Assembly (NCBI RefSeq): GCF_000319385.1
Contig: NC_019566.1
Span: 759,266-823,265, forward strand
Length of the DNA stretch: 64,000 nucleotides
Direction: 5' to 3'
From: Candidatus Endolissoclinum faulkneri L2
Lineage (GTDB): Bacteria; Pseudomonadota; Alphaproteobacteria; Thalassobaculales; Thalassobaculaceae
Below are positions 39,102-50,352 of the stretch, one piece after another. Under the pieces are notes generated by a model, which saw nothing but the letters and a program-made list of their open reading frames with translations, did not search any database and had not been told where the DNA came from. Position numbers and translations under genes: made by a program. Position 1 is the first letter of the stretch, and the number at the start of each line of letters is the position of its first letter.

Positions 39102-40468
39102 TTATTTTAATTTTGATTTGATTATAGTTTTATTCAATTTATTATTATAAATAATACTGTAATAATTTAATTCTATGTTATTATATGTTTACTAGCTCAG
39201 AATATTCAGAATTAAAATTTTTAAGCTCTAATAATTAAATTGATTTTATCAAGTGCTTTAATTATTTATTGATTTAATGCCGTTATATTGCAGCAAATCC
39301 TACTTTATATATTCCCACTATGATTTTATCGTTGATTAATAAGTCAAAATTAATCTAACTTAAATCCACAATAAGTGTTAGTTAGAAAATTAGTAAAAGG
39401 TATGTCAAATCTAATCATACTTAATATTTAATCTACAGATTAAATATTAAGTATGATTAGATTTTTATTGAATCAAACAAGAGAAAATTTTTTTCTTAAA
39501 CACAATAAATTATTATTACGTATAATTTTTTTTCTATAATTACAGATAGCAGTTAGTAGATCAAAAGTCTATCTGTTATTTAGGATATTCCCGGCAATTG
39601 CCAACATTCGCTGTTATTTTTATAATCTAAGTAGCTACGTAATTAGCAAGAAATATAAAAAAATTAAGTTGATTTCTTTAAGTTATTGGAGTGATGTTAA
39701 CAAACATTACATAATGAATAACGCTAACATTTAGTTTAATTAAAATATTATATAATGTTTTTTATTAAAAATAAATTTTATTTTATCGTTAATTAACAAG
39801 ATAGAATATTATTTTTGCTAAAATATTTGGTAAAACTTGTTATTTATAAATAGTTAAATTATTTTAATACTATAGGGTATAGTATAAGCTAATTTTTATG
39901 CGTAGAATATAAACTAAATTATTCGTCATTGATTTATGAAAATAAGCTTAAGTAATATAATTACCTGAATTAAGTTTAATGAACTACGTCTACTTTCTTT
40001 TACAGTATTCTTAATTAATTGTAAATCGTCTAGCAGTTTATTAGTCTAAGTATTGAACTAATCATACACTGAAATTATTAGGAATGACCTGCATAATATA
40101 TCTAAATATTTAGCAATTAAAATTATCTTAGTAATAAAAAAAATAGACTTAGTATTAATTGCTATAAATTTTGACGCGTAAAGAAGTATAATTAGCAAAT
40201 ATCATTTATCAACTATAGTAAATTTGCTAAATAAATCAACAGATTAATTATAATATCATGCAATTATATATTAATTATTGACTATAAAATTTCAGAGAGA
40301 AAAATAAGTCCATTACTTAAAGTTAAATATAAAATCAAAAACTTCCCTATAGTAATTAAGGATAAAGTATCTATCTCTGCATCACTGTCGTTTCATAAAT
40401 TTAAGCCTACCATATAAATGGTCGAAATTAGTCAAAAGCCAAAATATGACTATTTTAGTGACTTAGCT
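39102..40468. other. 1.4-kb AT-rich spacer after tRNA-Pro
   Basis: No gene is seen between tRNA-Pro and the 3' end of the minus-strand ppiD-like gene. It contains the strongest inverted repeat of the window (39407-39464) and otherwise dense stops and A/T tracts. Confidence 0.6.
39407..39464. repeat. Perfect 28-bp inverted repeat, 2-base loop
   Basis: The arms 39407-39434 and 39437-39464 are exact complements around AC, and further T residues follow. It lies 305 bases after tRNA-Pro. A transcript would fold into one long rod. The short T-run could allow termination, but the stem is A/U-rich. Confidence 0.93.
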
Positions 40469-42337
40469 TTAGTTAAGTGCTAATAATTGATAGACATTGC
40501 TAGAATTTACAACAACTTTGTTCTTTGATTTAAGATCAGCTACTAACAGATCAAACAAATCTTTAGCCCTACCGCTAGCAAACTCACGATTGAGCTGCTT
40601 CTCTACGGAAGCAGTATTAGGTATGTTTTTGATGATTTTTTTCAAAGAAATTATCGCGCTTCCCTCTTTACTGCTAAGTGCTTTAGCGTCACCAACTTTT
40701 TGCTCAAACAAGGCTTCCACTGTTGCGATAGGCCAACCAGAAGGAAGGAAATCACCCTTTCGGGTAATTGCTGACAGTCTCTCGATTTGTAGTCCGTGCT
40801 TAGTCGCTGAATGCAATAACGACGTACCATTAGTCACGTCATGAATAATAGCATTCGCAATCTTCTTGCTTTTCTCTAAACGTTCCTCTCTCATCCAATC
40901 TAAAACTACTTTCTCTCGTATATCCTTTAGCTGTGGAATTTGAGAAGGAGTAACACCATTCACCTGCAAAATAAAGAATGTATTGCCGTCATTAGTTTTA
41001 GTTACCCCACTATAAGCACCGTTTTCAGTTTTTAAGGCAATATCTAAAAACGGATCGTCAGGTAACTTGTTAACCTGCATACTTTCCACTAGGCTACCAA
41101 CACGCGATAAAAATGAAATCTGATGCAAAGGAATCTTCATTAATTGCGAAACCTCTTCAATGGTCAAACCACTGGCCAGTGCGTCTTCCATGGAAGAAGA
41201 GCATTTTAACAATTGTTCATAGGCTCGCTCTGATAAAACATCGTGCTTTAAATCATCTCGTACGTCTTCAAAATTGACCGAAGCCCCAACTTCGAGATCA
41301 CTTATACTCAATAATGTCCAACCAAATTCAGTCTTTATCGGCTTACTCACAGTGCCTGGTTTGCTGATATTAAACACAGCATTAGCAACAAGATCATCAA
41401 TAATTTTATTACGAGTGACTTTGCTAACATTAAGATTATCAGCGTTCCGGCCTGTCATTTCCTTAACTACAGCAGAAAAAGATTCACCGGCCTGAATTCG
41501 ATTATAAGCAATACGAGCATTTTCTTTAGTCTGAAAAATTGCCTGATTAATCCTGCGAGAATCTTTTGTATTGAATAAATTTTTGCGTTCTTCAAAAATA
41601 TCAATAAGTTCATCATCAGATATTTTAATGTTTTGTGCTATATTATCTACCGATAAAGCGATCCAACTTATCTTACGGTATTCTGGAGTCTTGTATTTAT
41701 TTTTATGTTTATCGTAATAAGCTAAAATTACCGAGTCGTTGGGTAACTTAGGGCAAGGTAAGCGAGCAGCGTTAATGCGCACAGCGTCTGCAATCCGGCG
41801 TTCTTTTCGATATTCATTCAAGGCTTTTACAAAGACTTCTGGGACAATACTTGAATCGTCATTGATTATAGCTGTAAGTAGTTGATCGCGAAGCATGTCT
41901 TGTCGTATACTTCGTATAAAATTTACTTCTTCCCAGCCATTGTTGGACAAAAAGCTTTTATAAGCCACACGATCAAACTGACCTAAGCTATCGCAGAATT
42001 GCTTATGAATCATACGTACAATTTCTCTATTACTGATCGATATACCTAAACGATTGGCAGTTGTTAAAATGAGACTTTGCTCGCTGAGTTTGCGCATAGT
42101 TTGCTTTAGCAGACCGATTTTCATTGCTTGCTCTGCTGTAATTGGAACGCCAAATTGTTGACGTATGCGCTCAAATTCTTTTTTTACATCGACCGCAGTA
42201 ACTAGTACTTCGCCATTAACACTAATAGCATCGTCGTGATTATTAAAGCTACTGAAAATGACATCACCCGTACTCCAAATCAGAAAACTAATAATCAGAA
42301 GTACAAACAAGATCTTAAGGAATAATGATCTAACCAT
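40469..42337 (-). CDS. PpiD-like periplasmic peptidyl-prolyl isomerase/chaperone
   Basis: The protein is anchored by an N-terminal membrane helix (about residues 5-23) and has a SurA-type chaperone region next (VLVTAVDVKKEFERIRQQFG, then the EQSLILTTANRLGISISNRE stretch). A parvulin-like domain lies at about 250-350 (INQAIFQTKENARIAYNRI, and SKPIKTEFGWTLLSIS), followed by a long C-terminal chaperone part. At 622 residues it matches the PpiD/SurA_N family of alphaproteobacteria, where the gene usually lies by tpiA or trpE. It is likely a helper of outer-membrane protein folding. With Skp apparently lost, it may be the main remaining periplasmic foldase in view. Confidence 0.88.
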   Translation of the reverse strand: MVRSLFLKILFVLLIISFLIWSTGDVIFSSFNNHDDAISVNGEVLVTAVDVKKEFERIRQQFGVPITAEQAMKIGLLKQTMRKLSEQSLILTTANRLGISISNREIVRMIHKQFCDSLGQFDRVAYKSFLSNNGWEEVNFIRSIRQDMLRDQLLTAIINDDSSIVPEVFVKALNEYRKERRIADAVRINAARLPCPKLPNDSVILAYYDKHKNKYKTPEYRKISWIALSVDNIAQNIKISDDELIDIFEERKNLFNTKDSRRINQAIFQTKENARIAYNRIQAGESFSAVVKEMTGRNADNLNVSKVTRNKIIDDLVANAVFNISKPGTVSKPIKTEFGWTLLSISDLEVGASVNFEDVRDDLKHDVLSERAYEQLLKCSSSMEDALASGLTIEEVSQLMKIPLHQISFLSRVGSLVESMQVNKLPDDPFLDIALKTENGAYSGVTKTNDGNTFFILQVNGVTPSQIPQLKDIREKVVLDWMREERLEKSKKIANAIIHDVTNGTSLLHSATKHGLQIERLSAITRKGDFLPSGWPIATVEALFEQKVGDAKALSSKEGSAIISLKKIIKNIPNTASVEKQLNREFASGRAKDLFDLLVADLKSKNKVVVNSSNVYQLLALN

Positions 42338-43859
42338 AGCGAAGATACGCTGAAGATAATAGTTCGTTAAGGATATTTATAGTGTGTTAAGGATATGGTG
42401 TATAAGGTCATATATGAGATCTCCAATAAATTTCCCTAGATATAGTTTAACTTATAAACTGATACGCAGCAAAAATAACTGCTGTCAATAGCATATTTTA
42501 AGGGAAAAATATCGAATTAAATGACGAAAATATATTATTCGAGGAAGTGCAAACTATAATATATTTTTCTCAACTGGATTGTGAGTTATGCAAAAAAAAA
42601 TAATTATAACTACAGCGATAAATACTTTATAAATCTTTACAATACTATCAATCAAAAATTATAAATGTCCTAATTCTTAATTTAATTGAGATTCCGATGA
42701 GAATACGAAAAGTCAAGTATAAAAATAATTTTCGTACGTTGCTCCTTAACGGCATAAAAGTCTTAGTGATTTTTGCCCATAAGTTAAGCGCAAAAATTAG
42801 TATATTAGTTAAAAGTTAAATTATTCTTTCCGCAATTCTGCATTAAACCCTAATAGATAAATTACTCCTAATTTTAATTACATTACTGATAACTTGCGAT
42901 TTAAAATAGCAAGTTATCTACACACTCTAACACTTAAACAAAATTTTACTAGCAAAAATTCTGATTGTTATCTTGTCTTAAAAGATTATTAATTTTTATG
43001 GCAAAACATAATCAAATTATTAGTTACAAGAGGTTTTGAGTAAAAATACAACGATCTTTTTTTTCTTTTAATGCAGATACTCTAAAAGAGGCAAACTAAT
43101 TGCTCTTTATTGTTCTAGTAAAATAGCACAATCAATTACTGGCCAAATCAAATATTTTTTCAACCATTACATGATTGCTATTAAATACAAAAACTAGATT
43201 AATGCCAAAATAATTTAATTTTCGCTATCATGAAATAGCGTGCTTAAACTATTAATTTTTAGATTACCAAATATATTAGTAACGTATTTTTATACGATAA
43301 ATTACTCTTAATATTATTGCAAAGAAAGACAGCATACGGTGCACAGAAAGTAAGATCTTATGGGTAATACTGTAAATTAATGTTTAATGCTTACTTGGAG
43401 TAAAGTTGCTAGCGATTTCTTTTCAAGAACATAAAGCAGCCATAGTTAATGAATAAACGAATAGCTAAATTTAAAGTTTATTAAAAAAGCACATCTCTAT
43501 TTACAATAGCTATTTTCATATATTTTAAGATTTACCATTAGCAAAAAAAATCTTATTCCGGATTAAATTATCAAAACATTTAATTGCTTAATGAATTGAC
43601 AAAAATCTCTCATTTGCTTTATAGCAAAGTAAATTTATAACAGATAAAAACAATATTGTATATTGCGATTTAGCTTACATAGCAGTATTACCTTATCTCT
43701 ATGACGATCTCTTCTAGAGATGACATGAAATTCCATATCAAATCTGGCACTGGAAGATGAACTAACTAGCGTTTTCAAATACAAACATCTAAAAATCTAT
43801 TAATAACTTCTCCATTAGGAAAATATTCTTTAAATTTAAGCATACCGCTAGAGAAAATC
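42338..43859. other. 1.5-kb AT-rich spacer with possible rfb promoter
   Basis: No gene is seen between ppiD and rfbB, which are divergent. An 11-base direct repeat (GTTAAGGATAT) occurs twice just upstream of ppiD. A promoter-like pair lies at 43596-43625. The last 150 bases have slightly more coding-like text but no firm relic. Confidence 0.5.
43596..43625 (+). promoter_or_regulatory. Candidate promoter upstream of rfbB
   Basis: TTGACA (43596-43601) and TATAGC (43620-43625) are 18 bases apart. This would leave a leader of about 230 bases before rfbB, which is long, so the assignment is weak. Confidence 0.3.
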
Positions 43860-44915
43860 ATGATAAAACCGCAAACGATTGTTGTCACTGGGGGGGATGG
43901 ATTCATTGGTTCTGCGGTTATTAGACTGCTGATCGCAGAAACGGATGTTAGGGTGGTTAATTTAGATAAGCTAACCTACGCAGCTAGTGGAACTGCTCTA
44001 CGCGGGGTAGAAAACAGTGATCGTTACAATTTTGAACAGGTTGATATTACAGACCTTGCATCCTTAAAGCAAGTGTTTAATAGTTACGATCCAGATGCAG
44101 TAATGCATTTAGCAGCAGAATCTCATGTAGATCGCTCTATTAGCATGCCTGAATCATTTATTCAAACCAATGTAATTGGAACATTTCGTTTGTTGCAAGC
44201 AGCGTACCAGCACTTTGCAATTTTAAAAGAAGACAGAAAAGATAATTTTCGATTTCATCATATCTCTACTGATGAGGTATTTGGATCACTTGGAATGAAT
44301 GGCATGTCCTCTGAGGAGAGCTGTTACAATCCAAGATCACCCTATTCTGCGTCCAAGGCATCGTCTGACCATCTAGTAAGAGCTTGGGGTACAACTTATG
44401 GTTTACCTATAGTGGTATCAAGCTGCTCTAATAATTACGGGCAGTTTCATTTTCCCGAGAAGCTTATACCGTTAATGATAATCAAAGGAATTCGTGGAGA
44501 ATCAATGCCAATTTATGGCGACGGTAGCAATATTCGTGATTGGCTCTTTGTAGAAGATCATGCTAAGGCTCTTTGGAAAGTTTTATCCAAAGGCGCAGTG
44601 GGTAATAGCTATAACATTAGCGGTTATAATGAAATTTCTAATCTAGAGGTAGTTGAAAAGATCTGCGACCTGTTGGATTTATATGCACCGCCACTTGCTT
44701 GTTGCAAATCTAGACGTGAACTGATTACATTTGTTACCGACCGTTTAGGCCACGATTTCCGCTATGCACTTAATGCAGCCAAAATTAAACACGATCTGGG
44801 GTGGAGGCCAGAGGAAACTTTTTCTAGCGGAATTGAAAAAACTGTAAGATGGTATATAGATAATGAAGCATGGTGGCGGCCATTGTTGGATCGCAAAATG
44901 CTAATACCAAACTAG
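43860..44915 (+). CDS. rfbB: dTDP-glucose 4,6-dehydratase
   Basis: RfbB makes dTDP-4-keto-6-deoxyglucose, an early step of dTDP-rhamnose synthesis for surface polysaccharide. It is an extended SDR with the NAD motif GGDGFIGS at residues 11-18, AAESHVDRSI, the acid pair in STDEVFGSLG, and catalytic Tyr162/Lys166 in YSASK. The usual RPFNNYGP is SCSNNYGQ here. At 351 residues it is normal. It leads the rfbB-rfbD-rfbA run. Confidence 0.94.
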   Translation: MIKPQTIVVTGGDGFIGSAVIRLLIAETDVRVVNLDKLTYAASGTALRGVENSDRYNFEQVDITDLASLKQVFNSYDPDAVMHLAAESHVDRSISMPESFIQTNVIGTFRLLQAAYQHFAILKEDRKDNFRFHHISTDEVFGSLGMNGMSSEESCYNPRSPYSASKASSDHLVRAWGTTYGLPIVVSSCSNNYGQFHFPEKLIPLMIIKGIRGESMPIYGDGSNIRDWLFVEDHAKALWKVLSKGAVGNSYNISGYNEISNLEVVEKICDLLDLYAPPLACCKSRRELITFVTDRLGHDFRYALNAAKIKHDLGWRPEETFSSGIEKTVRWYIDNEAWWRPLLDRKMLIPN

Positions 44916-44969
44916 ATTATAAATTCCCCCTAATGCTGATAAATCTATTAGCCCTAAAAAGGTTTAATC

Positions 44970-45872
44970 ATGCGCATTCTAATTACTGGGGCAGCCGGCC
45001 AGGTTGGCGGAGCGCTCCTTCGTTTAGATAACAAGAAAGTTTCTGAAGGAATTAAAATTATTGGTCTTAACAAGAATAGACTTGACATTACTCGAATCGA
45101 AATGATTGATCATGCGTTGGATTTGATCCGCCCTGACTTAATAGTCAATGCCGCTGCCTATACATCGGTAGATGCCGCTGAACAAGCGCCAGAGCAAGCT
45201 TTCCTAGTCAACAGGCAAGGACCTGCTTATTTAGCAGCTGCATGTGATCAGCGATGTATTCAGCTAATTCATATCTCCACTAATTACGTGTTTAGCGGTA
45301 AAGCAACACAACCTTATCTTCCAAGCAATGCCGTATCACCACTAAATGTATACGGTGCTTCCAAGGAGGCTGGTGAGAATGCGGTTCGCAACATATTGGT
45401 TAACCACATAATCCTACGTACTGCATGGGTCTATGACGCCTATAGCGATAATTTTATGAATACCATGTTACGTATTAGCAAAGAAAGAACAGAAGCGCGT
45501 GTAGTAGCAGATCAATATGGTACTCCAACGACAGCAATTGATGTAGCTTTTACCATCATGGCTATAATTCGGGCTCAAATGAATGCTATTCATTTAGTAC
45601 CTGGAACCTATCATTACACAAACGAAGGTAAAACCACATGGTACGGCTTTGCTCAAGCAATTTTTGATCGAGCGGAAAAATGTTGCTGGCAACGACCAAA
45701 GATTCAGGCAATTAGTACATTTGATTATCCCAAACCAGCAAAACGTCCGCTTTATTCAGTCCTTAAAACTTCGTCACAAATAGATGCGTTGCCAAACGTG
45801 CCTCATAGGAGCTGGCAGTTAGGCTTGGATGAAGTTTTTGCTGAACGCATGACTTACAAAGGAGACGTTTAA
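44970..45872 (+). CDS. rfbD: dTDP-4-dehydrorhamnose reductase
   Basis: RfbD does the last step to dTDP-L-rhamnose. The SDR-like protein begins MRILITGAAGQVGGAL and has VNAAAYTSVDAAEQ, ISTNYVFSG, YGASKEAGE (active-site Tyr/Lys) and LRTAWVYD. At 300 residues it is normal. It lies 54 bases after rfbB, and its stop is followed immediately by the rfbA ATG. Confidence 0.94.
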   Translation: MRILITGAAGQVGGALLRLDNKKVSEGIKIIGLNKNRLDITRIEMIDHALDLIRPDLIVNAAAYTSVDAAEQAPEQAFLVNRQGPAYLAAACDQRCIQLIHISTNYVFSGKATQPYLPSNAVSPLNVYGASKEAGENAVRNILVNHIILRTAWVYDAYSDNFMNTMLRISKERTEARVVADQYGTPTTAIDVAFTIMAIIRAQMNAIHLVPGTYHYTNEGKTTWYGFAQAIFDRAEKCCWQRPKIQAISTFDYPKPAKRPLYSVLKTSSQIDALPNVPHRSWQLGLDEVFAERMTYKGDV

Positions 45873-46751
45873 ATGAAAGGGATTATTTTAGCTGGAGGAT
45901 CAGGCACTAGGCTTTATCCTTTAACTTTGGTAACTAGCAAGCAGATTTTGCCAGTTTATGATAAACCAATGATCTATTATCCATTAACCACTCTAATGTT
46001 AGCTGGTATACGCGAAATTATGCTGATTAGCACACTACAAAACCAGGAAGCATTTCAACGCCTGATTGGCGATGGCAATAAGTGGGGAATCGAAATTACC
46101 TACGCAATTCAATCACAGCAGAAAGGCTTAGTCGAAGCATTTATTATTGGACGTGAATTTGTCTCTAATGATCCGGTCGCACTAGTGCTCGGAGATAACA
46201 TATTCTATGGCCATAGATTAACTGCCATCCTGCAACATTCACGAGAAGAAGCAGTAACAAACCCAGGAGCAACAATATTCGCCTATTATGTCAGCGACCC
46301 AAAACACTACGGCGTTGTTGATTTTGACAATAATGGTCAAGCCAAATCTCTTGTTGAGAAACCAGCGAACCCAATGTCTAACTGGGTTGTAACTGGATTA
46401 TATTTCTATGACAATAAAGTACTTGATATAGCAGGCATCATCAAGCCTTCACCCCGTGGCGAATTAGAAATTACCGACTTAAATAAAATTTATCTAAATA
46501 ATGGTACACTCAGAGTTAAACAAATGGGACGTGGGTATGCTTGGTTTGATACAGGTACCCATAGTAGCCTGTTACAGGCTTCAGAGTTTGTACGTACAAT
46601 AGAAGAACGCCAAGGACTTAAAATCGCCTGCATTGAAGAGATAGCCTATCGCATGGGTTATATCGATATCGAGCAGGTTTTAAGACTAGCTGCGCCTCTG
46701 GCGCAATCAGGGTATGGCAAATACTTGCAACAAATAGTTTGCTCAAAATAA
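45873..46751 (+). CDS. rfbA: Glucose-1-phosphate thymidylyltransferase
   Basis: RfbA forms dTDP-glucose from dTTP and glucose 1-phosphate. The nucleotide-binding motif [11 protein letters not shown] is at residues 8-18. [51 protein letters not shown] and [15 protein letters not shown] complete the family set. At 292 residues it is normal. AAAGGAG sits inside the end of rfbD. The fourth pathway gene, rfbC (3,5-epimerase), is not seen in the window. Confidence 0.96.
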   Translation: MKGIILAGGSGTRLYPLTLVTSKQILPVYDKPMIYYPLTTLMLAGIREIMLISTLQNQEAFQRLIGDGNKWGIEITYAIQSQQKGLVEAFIIGREFVSNDPVALVLGDNIFYGHRLTAILQHSREEAVTNPGATIFAYYVSDPKHYGVVDFDNNGQAKSLVEKPANPMSNWVVTGLYFYDNKVLDIAGIIKPSPRGELEITDLNKIYLNNGTLRVKQMGRGYAWFDTGTHSSLLQASEFVRTIEERQGLKIACIEEIAYRMGYIDIEQVLRLAAPLAQSGYGKYLQQIVCSK

Positions 46752-47288
46752 TCAACTAGCTAAATTGAGCACTACCATCAATATATATTCTTAGTAATTG
46801 AGTCAACAATTCATTGTACTGTTTATAGTTATTTAGATAATAACTATCCCTTTGTATAAACCTAAAATATATTATCATTCTAGCTAAATACTTAATGTAT
46901 TTTTTATTCAGCAGACATCCACTCAGTAGTTTGCTGAATAAATATAAAAATAATCAATTACTTTTTATTGATATATTCATCAGGTAAAGTAATTTCTCAA
47001 TTACATTAATTAACAAAAAAATATTTTACAAAGAGTAAGGATATGCCAAGAAAATTTTTAATAAAATATAATTTCTACTATTCTTCAATAAGAAACTCTT
47101 TATCATCCTATAAAGTAATAAAAATGCAAAATATTTATCTTCAATATTATGATTTATTTGACTTTACAAGAGTACGCAATAACAATAAGAAATTCATCTA
47201 GCTGATCGTTTTCTTGATTGTAATTTAGAACATATACCAGCTACTCTCTTAGAGTTAATCTAAAATAAATTAATAATGTAATAACTAA
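46752..47288. other. 0.5-kb AT-rich spacer after rfbA
   Basis: No gene is seen. An rfbC gene, which would complete dTDP-rhamnose synthesis, is absent both here and just upstream of rfbB. Confidence 0.55.
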
Positions 47289-47444
47289 AATCCAAGTAAT
47301 AAGCAGTTCATTAGAAAAACTACTCATATAAGAATAGTACAAATAAGCAATCAAGAAAAATTAATTAATCTTATCGCTATATCCTACGTTTCTAGATTGA
47401 TTTTTAATCAACTTGTAATAAAGTTACTCTATTTCTCTTTGTAA
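47289..47444 (+). pseudogene. Possible relic of a DnaJ-domain gene before cobS
   Basis: In many alphaproteobacteria a J-domain gene directly precedes cobS-cobT. Here one frame, open from 47289 to the stop at 47444 without a usable start, reads FIRKTTHIRIVQISNQEKL, then INLIAISYVSRLI. This resembles the second half of a J domain: a basic helix ending in HPD (here H-I-R), then (E)EKLKxINxAYxxLR. The first half and any other domain are gone. The match is short and judged by eye only. Confidence 0.35.
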
Positions 47445-47484
47445 ACTAATAAAATCAGATCTACTGATAGACAGGAGTTCGTGC

Positions 47485-48489
47485 ATGAGCAATGATAACG
47501 TTATTAAGCATAAGCTTGCCCATCCACTTCTCGTTCCTGACATAAAAGTCCAAGCAAGAGATCTTTTTAAGCTCGATATAGACTTAGAATTGCCAGCATT
47601 TAGTAAACCGAGCGAATATGTACCAGTTAAAAACGAATCTTATCTGTTTAACTATGATACTACCTTAGCAATTCTAGCTGGTTTCGCGCGTAATCGACGA
47701 GTCATGATCCAAGGCTATCACGGTACAGGTAAATCAACGCATATTGAACAAGTGGCATCGCGTCTTAACTGGCCATGTATGCGAATTAACTTAGATAGTC
47801 ATGTTAGTCGTATAGATTTAATTGGTAAATACGCGATAGTTCTGCGTGACGGCAAGCAAGTAACAGAATTTCAAGATGGCATTCTTCCGTGGGCTTTAAA
47901 TAATCCGTTAGCCTTAGTGTTTGACGAATATGATGCCGGCCGTGCCGACGTTATGTTTGTTATTCAACGCATACTAGAAATTAATGGTTGTATGACTCTA
48001 CTTGATACCAATGAGGTAATTATTCCTAATCCCTATTTTCGTTTATTTTCAACTACTAATACTGTCGGATTTGGTGATAATACTGGATTATATCATGGTA
48101 CGCAGCAAATTAATCAGGGTCAAATGGATCGTTGGAATATAGTAACTACCCTTAACTATCTACCAAAAGATGCGGAAATTAGCATCGTTCTTGCTAATAA
48201 TCCAAGTTATGCTAGTGAAAAAGGCAAGAGTTTGATATCTAAAATGGTAGCATGTGCTCATTTGACTCGCGCTGGCTTTCTCGCCGGAGATATATCCACG
48301 ATTATGTCTCCACGTACAGTCATTACCTGGGCTGAAAATGCCGATATCTTTGGTGGCGATATTAATCTTGCTTTTCGTTTGACTTTTCTTAATAAATGCG
48401 AAGAAATTGAGCGGACAATTGTAGCGGAATACTATCAGCGTTGCTTCAATGAGGAGCTAACTGAGGTTGGCATCAAACTTTCTAATTGA
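47485..48489 (+). CDS. cobS: Cobaltochelatase subunit CobS (AAA+ ATPase)
   Basis: CobS forms, with CobT, the AAA+ motor of aerobic cobaltochelatase that works with CobN. The Walker A is GYHGTGKST at residues 77-85, and the Walker B region is ALVFDEYDAGRADVMFVIQ. The N terminus has the conserved PDIKVQARDLFKLDIDL-like segment, and LFSTTNTVGFGDNTGLYHGT is typical of CobS. At 334 residues it is full length, with AGGAG seven bases before the ATG. No CobN or other B12 gene is in the window. Confidence 0.95.
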   Translation: MSNDNVIKHKLAHPLLVPDIKVQARDLFKLDIDLELPAFSKPSEYVPVKNESYLFNYDTTLAILAGFARNRRVMIQGYHGTGKSTHIEQVASRLNWPCMRINLDSHVSRIDLIGKYAIVLRDGKQVTEFQDGILPWALNNPLALVFDEYDAGRADVMFVIQRILEINGCMTLLDTNEVIIPNPYFRLFSTTNTVGFGDNTGLYHGTQQINQGQMDRWNIVTTLNYLPKDAEISIVLANNPSYASEKGKSLISKMVACAHLTRAGFLAGDISTIMSPRTVITWAENADIFGGDINLAFRLTFLNKCEEIERTIVAEYYQRCFNEELTEVGIKLSN

Positions 48490-48501
48490 TATCAGACAAC
48501 A

Positions 48502-50352
48502 ATGAATGTGATAAAAACTAGTAATCATTCCAATGATCAAGCCTTTGAATGCTTCAAAACTTCAATAGCAGCTTGCTTAAGAGCGATGTCCGGTAAAGTT
48601 AATCTTGAAGTTATCTACAGTACACAACTAGCACTGAATTCTAGCAGCAGTGCTTATTTGCCTTTACCAGCAAAGCAATTAAATCCAGATACTCTTGCAT
48701 ATTTACGCGGAGAGGCTGATTCAATTGCTTTATATTTAAAGCATCACAATAAGGAAATTCATGCACGTTATGCCCCTAAAAGCCAAACAGAGCGTAAAAT
48801 TTTTGATGTGATGGAGCAAGCAAGAACTGAAGCTTTGGGTGCACTTTGTATGCCTGGAGTGGCTCATAATCTATCCGTTAGGCTTAATAATAATTTTAAG
48901 CCTAAAGAAGATCTAGATAGAGGCAAAAAAAATGAATTATCCTTAGAAGATGTAATGTATTTGATAGCATGGGAATCGATTACTGGTGAATTACCTCCAA
49001 AATACGTTCAAGAGTTGATTGGTTTATGGCGCCTTTGGCTACATAACAAAGTTGGGAACAGCCTTAAACAATTAATTATCAATATAAAAAACCAAAATGC
49101 TTTTGCCCAGTTAGTTTGCCAAATAATCACAAATCTTGAGCTGGTGGAGCCTGACACCTGCAAAGAAACAACAATTGATAAATATCCAACTATCAACAAT
49201 AGCGAGTATTACAATGTAATAAATCAAAGTAACGATCTAACAAATGCCAAAGCACAAACCAAGGACAATAACATTCTAAAAGATGTAGAGATCAGTAGAA
49301 GGCTTGCTGGATATGATGAGATCAATAAAGAAGAGGATACTAAGCTACTTCCAGACTGTAGCTTCTCAAAGAAATATGGCAAACCAAGTAACAATTACAC
49401 AGCAAAATATAAAGAATACTACCGTATTTATACCACAGAATATGATCAAGTAGTACAAGCAGAAAAGCTCTGTAGCGCTGAAGAGTTACAAAATTTGCGC
49501 GTAAAGCTTGACCAGCAGATTAACCATTTACAAAGTTTTATCAGTAAGTTAGCTAATCGTCTTCAACGTTATTTAATTGCTCATCAAAGTCGTTCTTGGG
49601 AATTTGATTTGGATGATGGCCTCCTAGATACAAGTCGATTGTCCCGAGTGATTGCATCTCCGCTGTATCCACAGTCTTATAAGATTGAGAAAAAAACAAG
49701 TTTTCGGGATACTGTCATCAGTTTATTAATAGATAATTCGGGCTCTATGCGCGGTAGGCCAATTACGATCTCAGCAATTACCGCCGATATACTAACTCGC
49801 ACGCTAGAGCGCTGCTACGTAAAAGTCGAAATTCTGGGCTTTACCACTGTAGATTGGAATGGCGGATCGGCACGCAAACGCTGGATTTCTTCAGGTAGCC
49901 CTAAACAACCCGGTAGACTTAATGCTCTACGACATATTATCTACAAGTCAGCTAATCTTCCTTGGAGACTATCTCGTAAATCTCTTGGCTTGATGCTACG
50001 TGAAGATATATTGAAAGAGAACATCGATGGAGAGGCTTTGATGTGGGCATACAATCGCATTATTAGTCGTCCAGAAAAACGACGCATTCTAATGGTAATC
50101 TCTGATGGAACACCAATGGATGACAGCACTTTATCAGTAAATTCCCGCAATTACTTGGAGGATCATTTGCGTAAAATTATCAAATATATTGACTCAAGCT
50201 CTTCTGTGGAACTTGTAGCTATTGGAATTGGTTATGACGTTAAACAATATTACCGCCGCGCGACGACTATCGTCGATGCTGAACAGCTTGGAGATACAAT
50301 CATGAAACATTTGATATTACTATTCAATAAAAAGAACAAAGTTGCGTTGTAA
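48502..50352 (+). CDS. cobT: Cobaltochelatase subunit CobT
   Basis: CobT partners CobS in cobalt insertion into hydrogenobyrinate diamide. The N-terminal half includes [14 protein letters not shown] and [17 protein letters not shown]. An acidic/polar linker follows (about 220-320). The C-terminal von Willebrand A domain has the MIDAS motif DNSGSM at residues 411-416, then [12 protein letters not shown] and [15 protein letters not shown]. At 616 residues it is complete. It is 12 bases downstream of cobS. The usual strongly acidic linker is eroded to an Asn/Lys-rich stretch, probably from AT drift. Confidence 0.94.
   Translation: MNVIKTSNHSNDQAFECFKTSIAACLRAMSGKVNLEVIYSTQLALNSSSSAYLPLPAKQLNPDTLAYLRGEADSIALYLKHHNKEIHARYAPKSQTERKIFDVMEQARTEALGALCMPGVAHNLSVRLNNNFKPKEDLDRGKKNELSLEDVMYLIAWESITGELPPKYVQELIGLWRLWLHNKVGNSLKQLIINIKNQNAFAQLVCQIITNLELVEPDTCKETTIDKYPTINNSEYYNVINQSNDLTNAKAQTKDNNILKDVEISRRLAGYDEINKEEDTKLLPDCSFSKKYGKPSNNYTAKYKEYYRIYTTEYDQVVQAEKLCSAEELQNLRVKLDQQINHLQSFISKLANRLQRYLIAHQSRSWEFDLDDGLLDTSRLSRVIASPLYPQSYKIEKKTSFRDTVISLLIDNSGSMRGRPITISAITADILTRTLERCYVKVEILGFTTVDWNGGSARKRWISSGSPKQPGRLNALRHIIYKSANLPWRLSRKSLGLMLREDILKENIDGEALMWAYNRIISRPEKRRILMVISDGTPMDDSTLSVNSRNYLEDHLRKIIKYIDSSSSVELVAIGIGYDVKQYYRRATTIVDAEQLGDTIMKHLILLFNKKNKVAL

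Noticed and set aside
43690-43859. Possible rfbC relic just before rfbB
   Set aside because: One frame reads NLALEDELTSVFKY, faintly like an RfbC C terminus, but it is too short and no other RfbC motif is present.
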